This document shows, one piece after another, positions 54,447-64,000 of a DNA stretch of 64,000 bases. How positions within the stretch are numbered: the first letter of the stretch is position 1; each line of letters begins with the position of its first letter. The stretch covers positions 682,001 through 746,000 of the forward strand of contig JBAOKB010000071.1 in NCBI GenBank assembly GCA_037044905.1, given 5' to 3'. Position numbers and translations under genes: made by a program. The notes beneath the pieces are model-generated. The model had not been told where the DNA came from. It was given only the letters and a program-made list of their open reading frames with translations, and searched no databases. Origin of the DNA: Hortaea werneckii (Eukaryota > Ascomycota > Dothideomycetes > Mycosphaerellales > Teratosphaeriaceae).

Positions 54447-54961
54447 AAATTTTGGAGAGAAAGGAGTTCTTTTTCTCGGGAGTTCTGATGGAAAAATGGG
54501 GGAAAATTTAGGAGCTTTGTATATACCTTCCTTCCCTTGTTTCCTCACTGTTCCCTGGCCTTTTTTCTTGCGTCTTTTTTCTTTCCCTATTTCTTTTGCT
54601 ATTTCTTTCCCCCTTTTTGCCGCTATTCTCTCTGCTCACTTCCTCTCTTCGTCCGCATAAGATGGGCATAACCACGGAGGGTAGGAATTTACAGTCACTT
54701 GTACTGATTACGACCCGCTTGGAAGGAGACAATTAAAGGGAGGATTGAAAATAATCCGTTCTTGTTTTGGTAATTCCTCTCTCTTTCCCCAAAAGAGGAA
54801 AAAGAGAGAGAAAAGAAAAAAAAAAAAGAAAAAGGAGAAAAGACGGGCGACAACGTTGACAATTATCCATTTGCAGATTCAGCTACGTGATTTTGAATCT
54901 TTTTTTTTTTTTTTCTTTTTGAAATGTCCTTTTTCAATTTTTTATTCTTCTCGACAAAAAT
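54447..54961. other. Convergent 3' regions of CYB2 and TRS120, homopolymer-rich
   Basis: 515 bp between stop codons, extremely T- and A-rich in blocks (A/G tract about 54790-54840, T run 54899-54914). No gene supported; consistent with two 3' UTRs and their termination signals. Confidence 0.5.
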
Positions 54962-57900
54962 CTAAACCACTTCCACAACCAACGGTCGTTTCGTCCTCCA
55001 CACTTCCCCCTCCCCTCCTTCTTTCCCTGCCCCTGCCATCATCGTCCCCATCGTCCCCCCGGACGCTATCGCCGGTCGCGCAAACGCACCCACTTCCCAG
55101 CACCCGGGGAGCAAGGGACAGATGACGAAATCGACATACGACTTCCCCTTCCCTTCTTCTTTCTCTTCCCTTCCGTCTTCCCCTTCCTCTTCCTTAGAGC
55201 CTGTAGAAGGGAGGGGAAGGATCCGATACCCCGTCCCGAGAACCCCGATACCCTTCCCCCCTTCCTGCGGCAGCTGCAGTTGCACCCACAAAGGCCCTCT
55301 GCTCTCCCCCGACGTCTCCTCAACGGGAGGGGGTAGGATCTCCAGACGCAGCGTCGCGAAGGCTCCGGACTTGAGTTGAGGAGTGCCGGTCCTTCCTCCC
55401 CCGCTTTCTTCTTCGCCCGAAAGAAGACGGAGATGCAGTCGCGATTGAGAACCGCGGAGGATTTGGAGGTTTTGGGACGAGAAGGTCAGGTGGCTGGGTA
55501 GGTCGAGGACGCCCCAGCGCGGTTCGCCTTTCCATGTGCGCCATATGACTTGGATGCGGTTGAGGAGGGTTGTTTGGAGGATTTCTTCGTCTGGGTTGGA
55601 TGGGTTGGGGATGAAGAGGGTTCGGGAGAAGTGGTGCGAGATTCGTTGGGTCTCGCCGGGGCTTAGGAGGATTTCGCGTTGGGGAGTGTTGTGTGGGGAG
55701 GAAGAGTGCGGTTTGGTTGGTGGCTTTGGGTCTCCGTCGATGCTCTCTACGAAGAAGCTTAGTGGTTTGGGCAGCGCGTTGTGGACGTCGAAGGAGAAGT
55801 CGAATCCATCCGCGTCGTCGTCGATGATGTCGGGGTTCTGCGCTTGTAGGGCCGCGTCAACAGTCATGTGTAGCGGTAGGGATGCAACACGCTTGTGAGG
55901 TCCATGGCTGGCTTCCGGACGTCCGTAGATGATGTTTAGACTTGTGGAAGACACGGCTACTTTGCCGAGGACATCAAATTCCAGACTCAGGCTGTACCCA
56001 GGCTGGACAACTTCGACAGCCGGGTCTGTCGATGCCTGTTGTGAAGTCCTGTCGTCGACGCCGTGGCCTTGGCGCTTCATTCGTAGCACCCCAGCGCTAT
56101 CATTAACACTCGAGATCGCAGCCGCAACATCTTGACTCTTATTCCGCAAAACAACCTTGATTGTTTGGGTCTCTCCATCCAACAGCATCATATTCCCCTC
56201 ACCATGTGAAGCATATTCGATTTCCAACAGCGGCATGCCTTCAATCGCCGTCATCGGCACCGACGCAGTCGGCGCAGCCGGTCCCGGATGATACTTCGCC
56301 TGGACATTCTGACCTTGGAACTTCACCAAAGTCTCACCACTCGGAGCCCACGGCTGGCCGAAAATCTGGAAAACTTTCTCCCGACATCCGGCGACTTTGA
56401 TGCGGCAGCCTGTAATGGAGAAGTCGCCTACGCGAGTGGGAGATACCGCGCAAGGAACCTGTTGAAAGCAGAGAGGTTTCAGGGTGACTGGAGTGAAATT
56501 GATAAGGTCCAAGTCGACGTCGTTGTTGCCGTCGGTGACTAGAGCTAGGTCTTCGATCTCGACGGGGGTTTCCAGTGGATTTTGCAGCGTCACGAGACAT
56601 GACAGTGGCTCGTTACGCACGATCGGCAACCTTCCTTTGGCTTGTGTTCCGCGTTTGGAGTTTCGGTCGTAGAGTAGTGGGTTGCCAGGGATGCCTTGAG
56701 AAGCTGTGTTTCTTTTGTTGGATCCCAACGGTAAGAGGTTCCGTGATGCATGTGGCTCTACGAAGCAGACGCCTCGGACGAGGAAAGGATCCCAATATTC
56801 AGCCTGGATGTCGGTGAGTCCTAGATGTCTTGAAACACCGACTGTTCGTGAGAGAGAGGTGGCGACTCTGATCTGATCATCCTTGGCGGCGATTTCGTCG
56901 GACATGGTGGCACCCGCGTCAAGAGAGGCATAGGCTCCTGCTGCTCGTAAAAGGGAGCTAGCGATGCGCAGGACTCCGTGAGGATCGGGAGAGGCCTCGC
57001 AGAAGGCTAGTAATGCGCGCAATACGATTGACTTGATGTGGGCATTACCAAAGTCGAACGGAACGCTAGAAAGCGGCGCTTCGTCCTGATTGTGGGCAGT
57101 TGTCGTCAGTAGACTCACACCGTATATACGACCAATCTTGTCCATCAGCTCCTGCAGACCTGGACTCTCTGCGGCAGCACCCACAACAATGTCTGCGCCT
57201 GCGTCTACTGACAGGCTTGCCGCTGGATGAATCCCTGCTTCCGCAGCACCGAGCTTGCGGGCTTGGATGAGAGCAGTCGTAAGCTTATCTATCATCCCTC
57301 TCAACATCAAGCCACTCTTGCGCTCCATGCCAAGCGCAGAGTAAGCACCACTGATACCACCCAGTAGCTGGATGTGGTCAGTCGCTGCAAGATGGTCCTC
57401 TTCTGTCGGCTGCGCCTCAGCGAGCATGCTCGAGATGGAACCCCTCGATATAGGGCTCCCTGCGCTTGCGCCATCTAAAGTGGCTGGTCGACGAGGCGAC
57501 GCGCGCTTAACAATATAGCTCCTCGCGTTTCCGTTCAGCTCACCATTCTCGCAATACACAGTGGCGAGAAGGTCGCAGAAGCGTAATCTGGCCTCGTGCT
57601 GGACGAGTGGAGGAAGTTCAAGCGCGCCTTCGCCCAGTCGATAGAGACTCAGGATATGCTTTAGGAGCTCGGGCAGCGACATGGACAGCTTGCCGACTGC
57701 AGCCTGATACGCCACTTCCGTCGGTCGGAAATCCGTCGGTAAGGTGACTGAAAGCTTTGCGCTGTGAGTGAAACTACTCCGCTGCTCGGAGGGAAAGCAG
57801 ACTGAGGGGATCGAGAACCCTTGTTCCGCCCATGCAAGCAAAAGCATGCAGACCAGAATGCCGTCCAGACCTTTGGCGTGCCAGAGGCTATCGGACAGTT

Positions 57901-58894
57901 TGCGAGCCGCGTTCGTATGCTCGGTCAACATCCGCAGCGCTTCGTTCCACTGACCAGCCATCATGTAAATGTGACCGGTGACAATGCCCACCCGCGCTTT
58001 CCCTCTGCTCCTCGTCTTCTCCTGTGACGTGCTGGGGCCGAAGCCGTGTACAGAGACACGGTCTTGGCTAGATCCTCGTTGGCCGTTCTTACTGCGGTTA
58101 CTCGTATTGCTGTCGGAGCGCGCCAGCGCACTCGCTCTGTTGCTTGCATTGCGCACTTGTTCGAAGGAGTTGGAAGGAGGCGGCGAGCCGAACCCCCGTG
58201 AAGGTGGGCGGGAACCTTCTTCGCCGGTCGGGCTCGATACTTCACCGCCGTGTGTAGGCGTCGAGTAGCCCGATGCGGATCCGCGTTCGTCTCCTCGGTG
58301 AGAGGAAGTTCGCTGCAGAGACTTGACTGGCTGGCCAGGGGTTTGAATGGTAGGTGACGCTTGCATTGCCTTTGTATATGTGCTGAGCTCTACCAACAGC
58401 CGTCCTGCAACTTGACACATAGCTGTGTGATATGGCGTGCCTCCCTCGCCATCCGGCAGCGCCGTCACCGTCTCCGTGTTGTCTCCCGGCCCTTGCAACA
58501 TCATGATATGTCTATGCACCACACGCGGATGGCGCTCTCGTAGGAATGCCGCCGCCTCTTTCAACTCGCTCTTGCGTCTCTCTTCATCCTCATCCAATCC
58601 ATCCGCTATCCCCAGCACGAGCAATGGCTCCCGGTATAGCTCATAGGGAGCCAAATGTTGTTCCTGCTGACTGGCCGGAAACGTGACATAATTCAGAAGC
58701 ATGGAGCTCTCCGGGAGTGCCTTGGGGGACAGAAGCTGCTGCTCCTCGATTTGCGGGACATCTGCAAGCTTGAGCACAGCCGCATGGTGCTGCAGCGAGC
58801 GTAGTACGTCGAGAAACTTGCTTCGCTCGATCTTCCCTACGGGCAGAACCTGGACGCGAATGGTGGCCGGTGCCACCGGCGAGAAGCGGAACAT
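54962..58894 (-). CDS. TRS120: TRAPPII subunit Trs120 (TRAPPC9, Aspergillus HypA)
   Basis: One intronless frame of 1310 aa from the ATG at 58894 (MFRFSPVAPATIRVQVLPVG), the conserved Trs120 start. The N-terminal third contains LLVLGIADGLDEDEERRKSE and YHTAMCQVAGRLLVELSTYT. A disordered Ser-rich insert (about 180-290) follows, then the helical repeat (VGIVTGHIYMMAGQWNEALR, LWHAKGLDGILVCMLLLAWA), and finally the beta-rich Ig-like domains (EPLSCLVTLQNPLETPVEIE, LEIEYASHGEGNMMLL). Trs120 is specific to TRAPPII, the exchange factor acting on Rab11/Ypt31 at the late Golgi; that GTPase is at 37490-38305. A two-codon upstream ORF lies just before the start. The C-terminus ends KRPLVVEVV. Identification is secure. 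Confidence 0.93.
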   Translation of the reverse strand: MFRFSPVAPATIRVQVLPVGKIERSKFLDVLRSLQHHAAVLKLADVPQIEEQQLLSPKALPESSMLLNYVTFPASQQEQHLAPYELYREPLLVLGIADGLDEDEERRKSELKEAAAFLRERHPRVVHRHIMMLQGPGDNTETVTALPDGEGGTPYHTAMCQVAGRLLVELSTYTKAMQASPTIQTPGQPVKSLQRTSSHRGDERGSASGYSTPTHGGEVSSPTGEEGSRPPSRGFGSPPPSNSFEQVRNASNRASALARSDSNTSNRSKNGQRGSSQDRVSVHGFGPSTSQEKTRSRGKARVGIVTGHIYMMAGQWNEALRMLTEHTNAARKLSDSLWHAKGLDGILVCMLLLAWAEQGFSIPSVCFPSEQRSSFTHSAKLSVTLPTDFRPTEVAYQAAVGKLSMSLPELLKHILSLYRLGEGALELPPLVQHEARLRFCDLLATVYCENGELNGNARSYIVKRASPRRPATLDGASAGSPISRGSISSMLAEAQPTEEDHLAATDHIQLLGGISGAYSALGMERKSGLMLRGMIDKLTTALIQARKLGAAEAGIHPAASLSVDAGADIVVGAAAESPGLQELMDKIGRIYGVSLLTTTAHNQDEAPLSSVPFDFGNAHIKSIVLRALLAFCEASPDPHGVLRIASSLLRAAGAYASLDAGATMSDEIAAKDDQIRVATSLSRTVGVSRHLGLTDIQAEYWDPFLVRGVCFVEPHASRNLLPLGSNKRNTASQGIPGNPLLYDRNSKRGTQAKGRLPIVRNEPLSCLVTLQNPLETPVEIEDLALVTDGNNDVDLDLINFTPVTLKPLCFQQVPCAVSPTRVGDFSITGCRIKVAGCREKVFQIFGQPWAPSGETLVKFQGQNVQAKYHPGPAAPTASVPMTAIEGMPLLEIEYASHGEGNMMLLDGETQTIKVVLRNKSQDVAAAISSVNDSAGVLRMKRQGHGVDDRTSQQASTDPAVEVVQPGYSLSLEFDVLGKVAVSSTSLNIIYGRPEASHGPHKRVASLPLHMTVDAALQAQNPDIIDDDADGFDFSFDVHNALPKPLSFFVESIDGDPKPPTKPHSSSPHNTPQREILLSPGETQRISHHFSRTLFIPNPSNPDEEILQTTLLNRIQVIWRTWKGEPRWGVLDLPSHLTFSSQNLQILRGSQSRLHLRLLSGEEESGGGRTGTPQLKSGAFATLRLEILPPPVEETSGESRGPLWVQLQLPQEGGKGIGVLGTGYRILPLPSTGSKEEEGEDGREEKEEGKGKSYVDFVICPLLPGCWEVGAFARPAIASGGTMGTMMAGAGKEGGEGEVWRTKRPLVVEVV

Positions 58895-59490
58895 GATGGC
58901 GATCACCTCATGGCGCGTCCTGCACCTGTCACCTCGTCATGACCATCATAGCTGCTATGTCGGCTCAGTAGCGTGAAGGAAGTCAATCGTCCTCCAAAGC
59001 TACTGTGAGCAGTCCCTGGGAAGTTCCCAAATAGGAAGATGCAGGAACCGCCGCCCCGCCAAGAGTGCGGAGAGAGATCCGGGCCCAGCTCCCCGCAAAG
59101 TGACAGCGCCGCAGCCGCGCGGGCTTTCTTTTCTTTTGCTCGCCCCTCGAGGGAAATCGATATATTATTCTGACCCTGAATTCACTTGGGGAAGCGTTTT
59201 TTTACTTTTCACAATCCGGCTTGCTGCGGGTGCGCCATTCACGATTCCGCATTCTCCGGAGCAATCCGAATGGACGACGTCTGATCTCACAACGCATGCA
59301 GGTTGTGGAGATCACGTCTAGCGATGAAAATTCGATCGAATTAATATGGCTCATTACAAGGCGCATCATCCTGAGCGATTTGGAGGTCCCCCGTGCTTAT
59401 AACGGAGCATGAAGGAGTTCCACGCCACGGATTTGGGGATTTAAAAAAAAAAATTGAGATTTCTATTCTGAGAAGACCATTAGTTGCCTA
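58895..59490. promoter_or_regulatory. Divergent promoter TRS120 / TSC2
   Basis: 596 bp. On the minus strand a minimal uORF (ATG AGG TGA, 58911-58903) ends 8 nt before the TRS120 ATG. The TSC2 side has an A run (59443-59452). No gene supported. Confidence 0.5.
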
Positions 59491-62400
59491 ATGGATGCGC
59501 AAGATGGCTTCAGCTCGCCAGAATGGAGGCCTGCGTCCAGTAGGGGGGGTGTCTCTGGTGGCGTACCGTCGACAGCCAATTCCAGCATCTTTTATCGTCG
59601 ACCGCTTTCCGTTGCTTCGCCTATAGGTGATCACATGATCGCTTCCAGCAGTGACTACAGTAGCTTCATCGCGGCATTCAATGTCGCCACTCCAGAAGAT
59701 GCCCGCAATATCGAGCCTTTCGAGGCGGCGGCGTGCTCGATGCTGGCGGAGGAAATCCGGTCTTTCGGTCTGGCCGGTCACGAAAGTACTGGATCTCTGT
59801 CCAAACCGGCTGCTTTCCAAGCCGAGTCTTTGGAGACAGCCATCAGCCGTGCAGCGGTCGTCTTGCGCTACAACGCGAAATGGTTTGCCCCTGTGCCACT
59901 GGCGTCTCTGTTAGCGGACGTTCTCACAGCGACAAGCGACTCGTCATCCTCCGCGGTGTTCTATGCTGCCCTGGAGTTTTTGGATACGGTCCTCGTCTAT
60001 TCGACATTACCACCGAACCAGTGTCTTTATCCTACTGTCCGATTCCTGGCACGTACGTACTACAGCGCATCGCGAGCAAACAAGACCAGAAGACTAGGGG
60101 TCAGGTGCTGGGCAGTGGCTTTGCACCTCTTACATTCCCACCTCGGCCAGCAATTCCTTTGGGCCTTGCATAGCACTTTAAGCTCGGAAGATTCCGCGAG
60201 TAAAGAAGGGTTTGGCGAGGTCGTCGGCACATTATTACTGGTCAAGGAGCTACTGAAGTCTCACGAGGCTCGGCTGCCAGATGTCAATGTCACGTTGCTC
60301 GTCTTGCAGCTGAAGGTAGCTGCTCGCGGCGGTGACAGCATCGTTCGAGAACATATCCAGGATGTGCTGATGCAAATGTTGTCAGATGGCAAGCCGTTGA
60401 AACAGCTTCGTCAAGATGCAGGCTGGCAGGACTTCCTGGAGACGATGGAGCTGTGCATCGCTGATGCTCCTCGAGACCAACCGGCGCAAGCGCTGGTTCA
60501 AGGCTTGACGCCCTACCTTCCACAAATTGAAACTGTGCATATGCGCCAGATTGCCACTCTTTTCGTCCAGGCTGGATTGCCATTAACCCCTGAGATGTCA
60601 GCCGAGCTCTGTTCCCTTTGGAATCCCAGTAAGCTAGGCTCTACATGGCCTCAGGCCTTGCCCGCGACGCTCGATACGATTCTACGCGACAAGTCATATT
60701 CGAAAGAAGTCTCTTCCTTTGCAGAAGCGGCTCTCATGTCTTTCATGACTATGGAAGTCGAAGACGATAAAGCATCAGTAGTCACGACCCTGGGTGAGCG
60801 TATTGATCAACACGAAACGTCCAACGATGCAAGATCAGAGATGGCCGGCGCGCTATGTCGGATGTTTGAGCACGCGCTGGTGATCGCTGCCCCCAACGAC
60901 CTCACCAGTATGCTTTTCCTTGCTCTCTGCAACACTCTTCGTCATAGCAGCGAAGTTGGAGAGCTTCTATTCCGGGTACGCAAAGATGTCAAGGGAGACC
61001 TGTATCTTCGCGTCGCTCTCTACGAGCCCAAATTTGTCGAAATTTCATCCCCTTTGCCTCTGGACAACTGGTTTTCAGCTTTCACAAACATCTTCAAAGA
61101 CGGCGCGAGTAACTGGGACGCTTATGAGTGTGTCCTGAAACGCCTCAAAATACTCCTCGGAAATCACACTATGTTCATCGGCGACATCGATGCGCTGAAG
61201 GATCTGTTAGGAGTGTTGCGAGGGGCGCTAGAGACTAGCAATTACATGGAACCTCCCACGCATACCGGCTTGAGCAAGTCTCATGCTGCGGCTGAGATCG
61301 TTCAAAGCTTGATCGCTATTGCGAGTTATCATCGTCACCTGACGAAGCAGGAGGTGCTTGGGCTTGTATCGGTCTTCGACGCCACGGCAGGCTCGCGGGA
61401 TTACATTGTCAGCACGCAATGCATCCACGCGCTTACAGTATGCTGCTACGAACTTCCGGAGGTCATGAGCAGCCACATGGATGGAGTCATCAACAAGATG
61501 TCACGCATGGTGACGCAGCGCTACCTAGCCATCCACGTCTTACATTTCTTGGCCGGACTCTCTCGTCTCCCGGATCTGCATCGCAATTTCAATGCAGCGG
61601 ATTATAAGAGGATATTCGGTGTCTGTCATAGTTATCTACAATCTACGCGCGGTTCGCACACGACGCTTGATAGAAGCCAGACACCAACCAGCGGTCGTAG
61701 CTCGGCCACGCGCATGGAAGAAGCCTTGCCGGAGTATGTGTATGCCCTGGCACATCACGTTATCACTTTCTGGTATATGTCACTGCAACGACACGATCGC
61801 GAGGAAGTCAAGCCGTACATTACCAACTGCTTGATCTACAAAGATGCAGACGGAGGGGAGACGATCGAGGACCAAGGTCTGGTCACCCTCGACATGATGG
61901 ACCGGATTGATGCCGAGCCCGATGCGACGCGATGGGTGTTTGGAGACGAAGAGAATTTCGAGAGTAGTGCGTCGAATATGCCTGATCCGTTCCTGGCGAT
62001 TGACGGGCAGATCAGGGAATCCCATCGGCTTATCGGTCTTTTGTTGGTCACTACTCGCTTGTCGCTGCGCACCGGTAAGGCTTTGGTGATTATCCGCAGA
62101 CCTTCAGGGACCGCTTGGAGGCTAGTGGAGAAAGGAACGGCGCAGGTCACAGTAGACAGCGGAGATGCTGCTAGCTACATTGCCATCTGGCCGGATGACC
62201 CGGGAGGTCATGCGTACGGCTTGATCAATATTCCGAAGCAAGCTTCGGCATTAGGATCGGACACCATCATCTCCTTACCACAGGAAGACGGCGTTAGGCG
62301 TGCCATCGAAGCCTTTGACCGCACGTCGGCCCTCGACTCCCACAAAGCGGGTGTCATCTACATCGGCGAAAGACAAACAACCGAAGGCCGCATCCTACGC

Positions 62401-63099
62401 AACGGCTCCGGATCACCCGACTACCGCGAGTTCGTCAAAGACCTCGGCACGCTCCAACGTCTCAAGGACGCCAAATTCAACACCCAGGGCCTCGACCGCG
62501 CGGAAAACACCGACGGCGAATACACCCCCGTGTGGCACAACAAGGTCACCGAGATGGTCTTCCACGTCACGACCATGATGCCGAACTCGGACGACGACAT
62601 GTCCAACACCGGCCGCAAAAAACGCCACATCGGCAACGACCACGTCAACATCGTCTTCAACAACTCCGGCGGCATGCTGGACTACGAAACCCTGTATAAC
62701 ATCTTCCCCGGCCAGCTGACCTACGTCTACATCGTCATCACCCCCGCCGCCCGCACCAGTTTCCTCGAAACCCGCACCATCACGCAGCAGACGGATAAGC
62801 GCCAGCGGTTCTACGCCGTGCAGGTCGTTACGCGGCCCGATTATCCCAACGTCTCCCCCGCTATGGACGAGAGGACGGTTTCGGGCGCTTCGCTCCCGGG
62901 GTTCGTCAGGAATTTGGCCCTCAATGAGTGTATTATCTCGTTGATGTGGACGCCGAGGAATGATTCGACGGAGTATCCTTCCTCGTGGCGGAGTCGGCTG
63001 TTGCAGTTGAGGCGGATGGGGGAGAGGTATGGCGGTGCGGGTGCCAGTGCTGGTGGTAATAGTAGTACCGGCGGTGGTGGTGGTCGGCGACATAAGTGA
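59491..63099 (+). CDS. TSC2: Tuberin homologue, Rheb GTPase-activating protein TSC2
   Basis: A single exon, 1202 aa. The N-terminal two-thirds are alpha-solenoid (for example VRCWAVALHLLHSHLGQQFL, STQCIHALTVCCYELPEVMS), matching the tuberin-type repeat region. The C-terminal Rap/Ran-GAP domain spans about residues 940-1150 and includes HKAGVIYIGERQTTEG, YREFVKDLGTLQRLKDAKF and the catalytic loop RHIGNDHVNIVFNNSG. There Asn1049 is the asparagine thumb that stimulates GTP hydrolysis by Rheb, switching off TORC1. The protein ends in a Gly/Ser-rich tail with GGGGGRR. It is shorter than mammalian tuberin (about 1800 aa) but similar to other fungal forms. It is head-to-head with TRS120. Secure. Confidence 0.93.
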   Translation: MDAQDGFSSPEWRPASSRGGVSGGVPSTANSSIFYRRPLSVASPIGDHMIASSSDYSSFIAAFNVATPEDARNIEPFEAAACSMLAEEIRSFGLAGHESTGSLSKPAAFQAESLETAISRAAVVLRYNAKWFAPVPLASLLADVLTATSDSSSSAVFYAALEFLDTVLVYSTLPPNQCLYPTVRFLARTYYSASRANKTRRLGVRCWAVALHLLHSHLGQQFLWALHSTLSSEDSASKEGFGEVVGTLLLVKELLKSHEARLPDVNVTLLVLQLKVAARGGDSIVREHIQDVLMQMLSDGKPLKQLRQDAGWQDFLETMELCIADAPRDQPAQALVQGLTPYLPQIETVHMRQIATLFVQAGLPLTPEMSAELCSLWNPSKLGSTWPQALPATLDTILRDKSYSKEVSSFAEAALMSFMTMEVEDDKASVVTTLGERIDQHETSNDARSEMAGALCRMFEHALVIAAPNDLTSMLFLALCNTLRHSSEVGELLFRVRKDVKGDLYLRVALYEPKFVEISSPLPLDNWFSAFTNIFKDGASNWDAYECVLKRLKILLGNHTMFIGDIDALKDLLGVLRGALETSNYMEPPTHTGLSKSHAAAEIVQSLIAIASYHRHLTKQEVLGLVSVFDATAGSRDYIVSTQCIHALTVCCYELPEVMSSHMDGVINKMSRMVTQRYLAIHVLHFLAGLSRLPDLHRNFNAADYKRIFGVCHSYLQSTRGSHTTLDRSQTPTSGRSSATRMEEALPEYVYALAHHVITFWYMSLQRHDREEVKPYITNCLIYKDADGGETIEDQGLVTLDMMDRIDAEPDATRWVFGDEENFESSASNMPDPFLAIDGQIRESHRLIGLLLVTTRLSLRTGKALVIIRRPSGTAWRLVEKGTAQVTVDSGDAASYIAIWPDDPGGHAYGLINIPKQASALGSDTIISLPQEDGVRRAIEAFDRTSALDSHKAGVIYIGERQTTEGRILRNGSGSPDYREFVKDLGTLQRLKDAKFNTQGLDRAENTDGEYTPVWHNKVTEMVFHVTTMMPNSDDDMSNTGRKKRHIGNDHVNIVFNNSGGMLDYETLYNIFPGQLTYVYIVITPAARTSFLETRTITQQTDKRQRFYAVQVVTRPDYPNVSPAMDERTVSGASLPGFVRNLALNECIISLMWTPRNDSTEYPSSWRSRLLQLRRMGERYGGAGASAGGNSSTGGGGGRRHK

Positions 63100-63530
63100 G
63101 TTACTGCTGCATGATACCCCCGGTGGTGCAATGGAGAAATTGGGATGGGTTCTTTAGCGAGGCGTTTTGCTAGGGGGGGAAATGGGGTTTTTGAGGCCAA
63201 AAAAAGTTGTAGTCATGTTGGGATTAGGATTGTTTATCTACTGTATGAAAGGTGACAACTTCGTATACTGAACTCTTGGATGAAGATGACATTGTCGCTT
63301 GCAATACCACAGCTCTTCCACCGCTCTCTATCTTCCCTTTCTTTTTTTTTTTTTAATTTTGATTTTTATTTCTTGATTTTTGGACGAGAGACGCCAAACC
63401 TCGGCTCGTCGCGGGGCTGGTGAAGCTTCCCACTTTACGCGTCGCCCAAACGCGTCTTCCGACTTCGTGCTCCCATCCATCTCGCTGCCATTTTTTCCAT
63501 CTTTCCCATTTCTCATATACAATTTTCACC
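63100..63530. other. Intergenic, TSC2 3' side and RNH201 promoter
   Basis: 431 bp with no supported gene. A long T tract (about 63342-63353) marks the probable TSC2 terminator/RNH201 promoter area. Confidence 0.4.
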
Positions 63531-64000
63531 ATGTCACAAATGGATGCAGATACCCCCATGGAAGAGTCGCAAGGCGACCAGATCGATTCCCAAGATATTC
63601 AAGACGAAACACCGGCCAGTCATGCTTTCATCCCGCCTTCGGTCGACGCCAAACGCGTGCTCTCGGGCGACAGCTATACCCATCTGTCTGCGATCCCCGA
63701 CGCCATAAAAGCCGACATGAGCACCGAATGCGTACTCGGAGTCGACGAAGCAGGACGAGGCCCGGTATTAGGTACACCTCCCCACACCCCCCCATTGAGC
63801 ATCCTCCCCTCATTTGACTAATGCGCAATCCGTGCAAAAAAAAGGCCCCATGGTCTACGCCCTGTCCTACCTCCCCCGCTCCCACCACCACTCCCTCCTC
63901 GCCTCGACCCACCACTTCGACGACTCCAAAGCCCTGACCCCCGCCGTCCGCGCCGCGCTCATGCGCACCCTCTGCACTCCCGGCACGGACCTGCACAGCC
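63531..64000 (+). CDS. RNH201: Ribonuclease H2 subunit A (RNase HII family), 5' part
   Basis: Exon 1 is 63531-63771 and exon 2 starts at 63845 after a 73-nt intron and runs off the window, so the C-terminus is absent. The catalytic subunit of RNase H2 cuts the RNA strand of RNA-DNA hybrids and single ribonucleotides in DNA. The join gives [20 protein letters not shown]. Asp72-Glu73 of the DEAGRG loop are the first two metal ligands, and the glycine of VLG is encoded across the splice. HHFDDSKALTPAVRAALM follows, with the conserved DSKxLT. A 45-residue acidic N-terminal extension (MSQMDADTPMEESQGDQ) precedes the fold. The ATG is in a good leader (TTTTCACC before ATG). Secure. Confidence 0.93.

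Noticed and set aside
62413..63093. Antisense open frame of 226 codons opposite the TSC2 GAP domain
   Set aside because: The plus strand has the catalytic asparagine loop; the minus frame is repetitive Asp/Val/Gly without a domain.

Overview
The window is nuclear DNA of a filamentous ascomycete (Pezizomycotina). Evidence: compact protein-coding genes on both strands; short spliceosomal introns (about 47-150 nt, mostly GTANGT...CTAAC...YAG); and orthologues of fungal housekeeping genes such as RPN8, PMT2, ATG8, HEM13, a VTC subunit, TRS120 and TSC2. A dothideomycete is my guess from protein style only; nothing in the sequence proves the class. I see no tRNA, rRNA, transposon, AT-rich RIP block or CRISPR array.

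Layout. 0-7 kb: an HD-domain hydrolase (cut by the window edge) diverges from RPN8, followed by a SWIM-finger Sws1/Shu2-type protein, a 2.3-kb gene-poor stretch and a Fun19-like SWIRM protein. 7-13 kb: PMT2 and ATG8, then a gene-poor stretch with one doubtful small gene. 13-17.5 kb: an NmrA/isoflavone-reductase-like gene with a broken frame, convergent with an MCT-type MFS transporter that has a 20-nt exon. 17.5-37 kb: two related dynamin-like (SLIP-GC-like) large GTPases (907 and 920 aa) flank HEM13, an APC permease, a 1352-aa Myb/WD40/zinc-ribbon protein, an M1 aminopeptidase and a small membrane protein.

37-49 kb: a Rab11/Ypt31 GTPase, TFIIH subunit SSL1, a sulfotransferase-like protein, a prenylcysteine-oxidase-like flavoprotein, a secreted aspzincin-like metalloprotease and a Vtc2/Vtc3-type subunit of the polyphosphate polymerase complex. 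49-64 kb: a probable GFA-domain relic, a long Nudix hydrolase with a C-terminal membrane segment, a promoter crowded with TACCT/AGGTA palindromes, a flavocytochrome b2-type L-lactate dehydrogenase, TRS120, TSC2 and the 5' part of RNase H2 subunit A.

Most genes are unrelated housekeeping neighbours. Functional links are loose: Rab11 and Trs120 (TRAPPII) belong to the same late-Golgi route, and TSC2, ATG8 and VTC are all tied to TOR, vacuole and nutrient physiology. The most unusual features are the GTPase pair, the two decayed or mis-sequenced genes, the palindrome-rich promoter, and the large uncharacterised Myb-WD40-zinc protein. All splice sites were placed by eye from reading-frame continuity and GT/AG signals, so exon borders are predictions.
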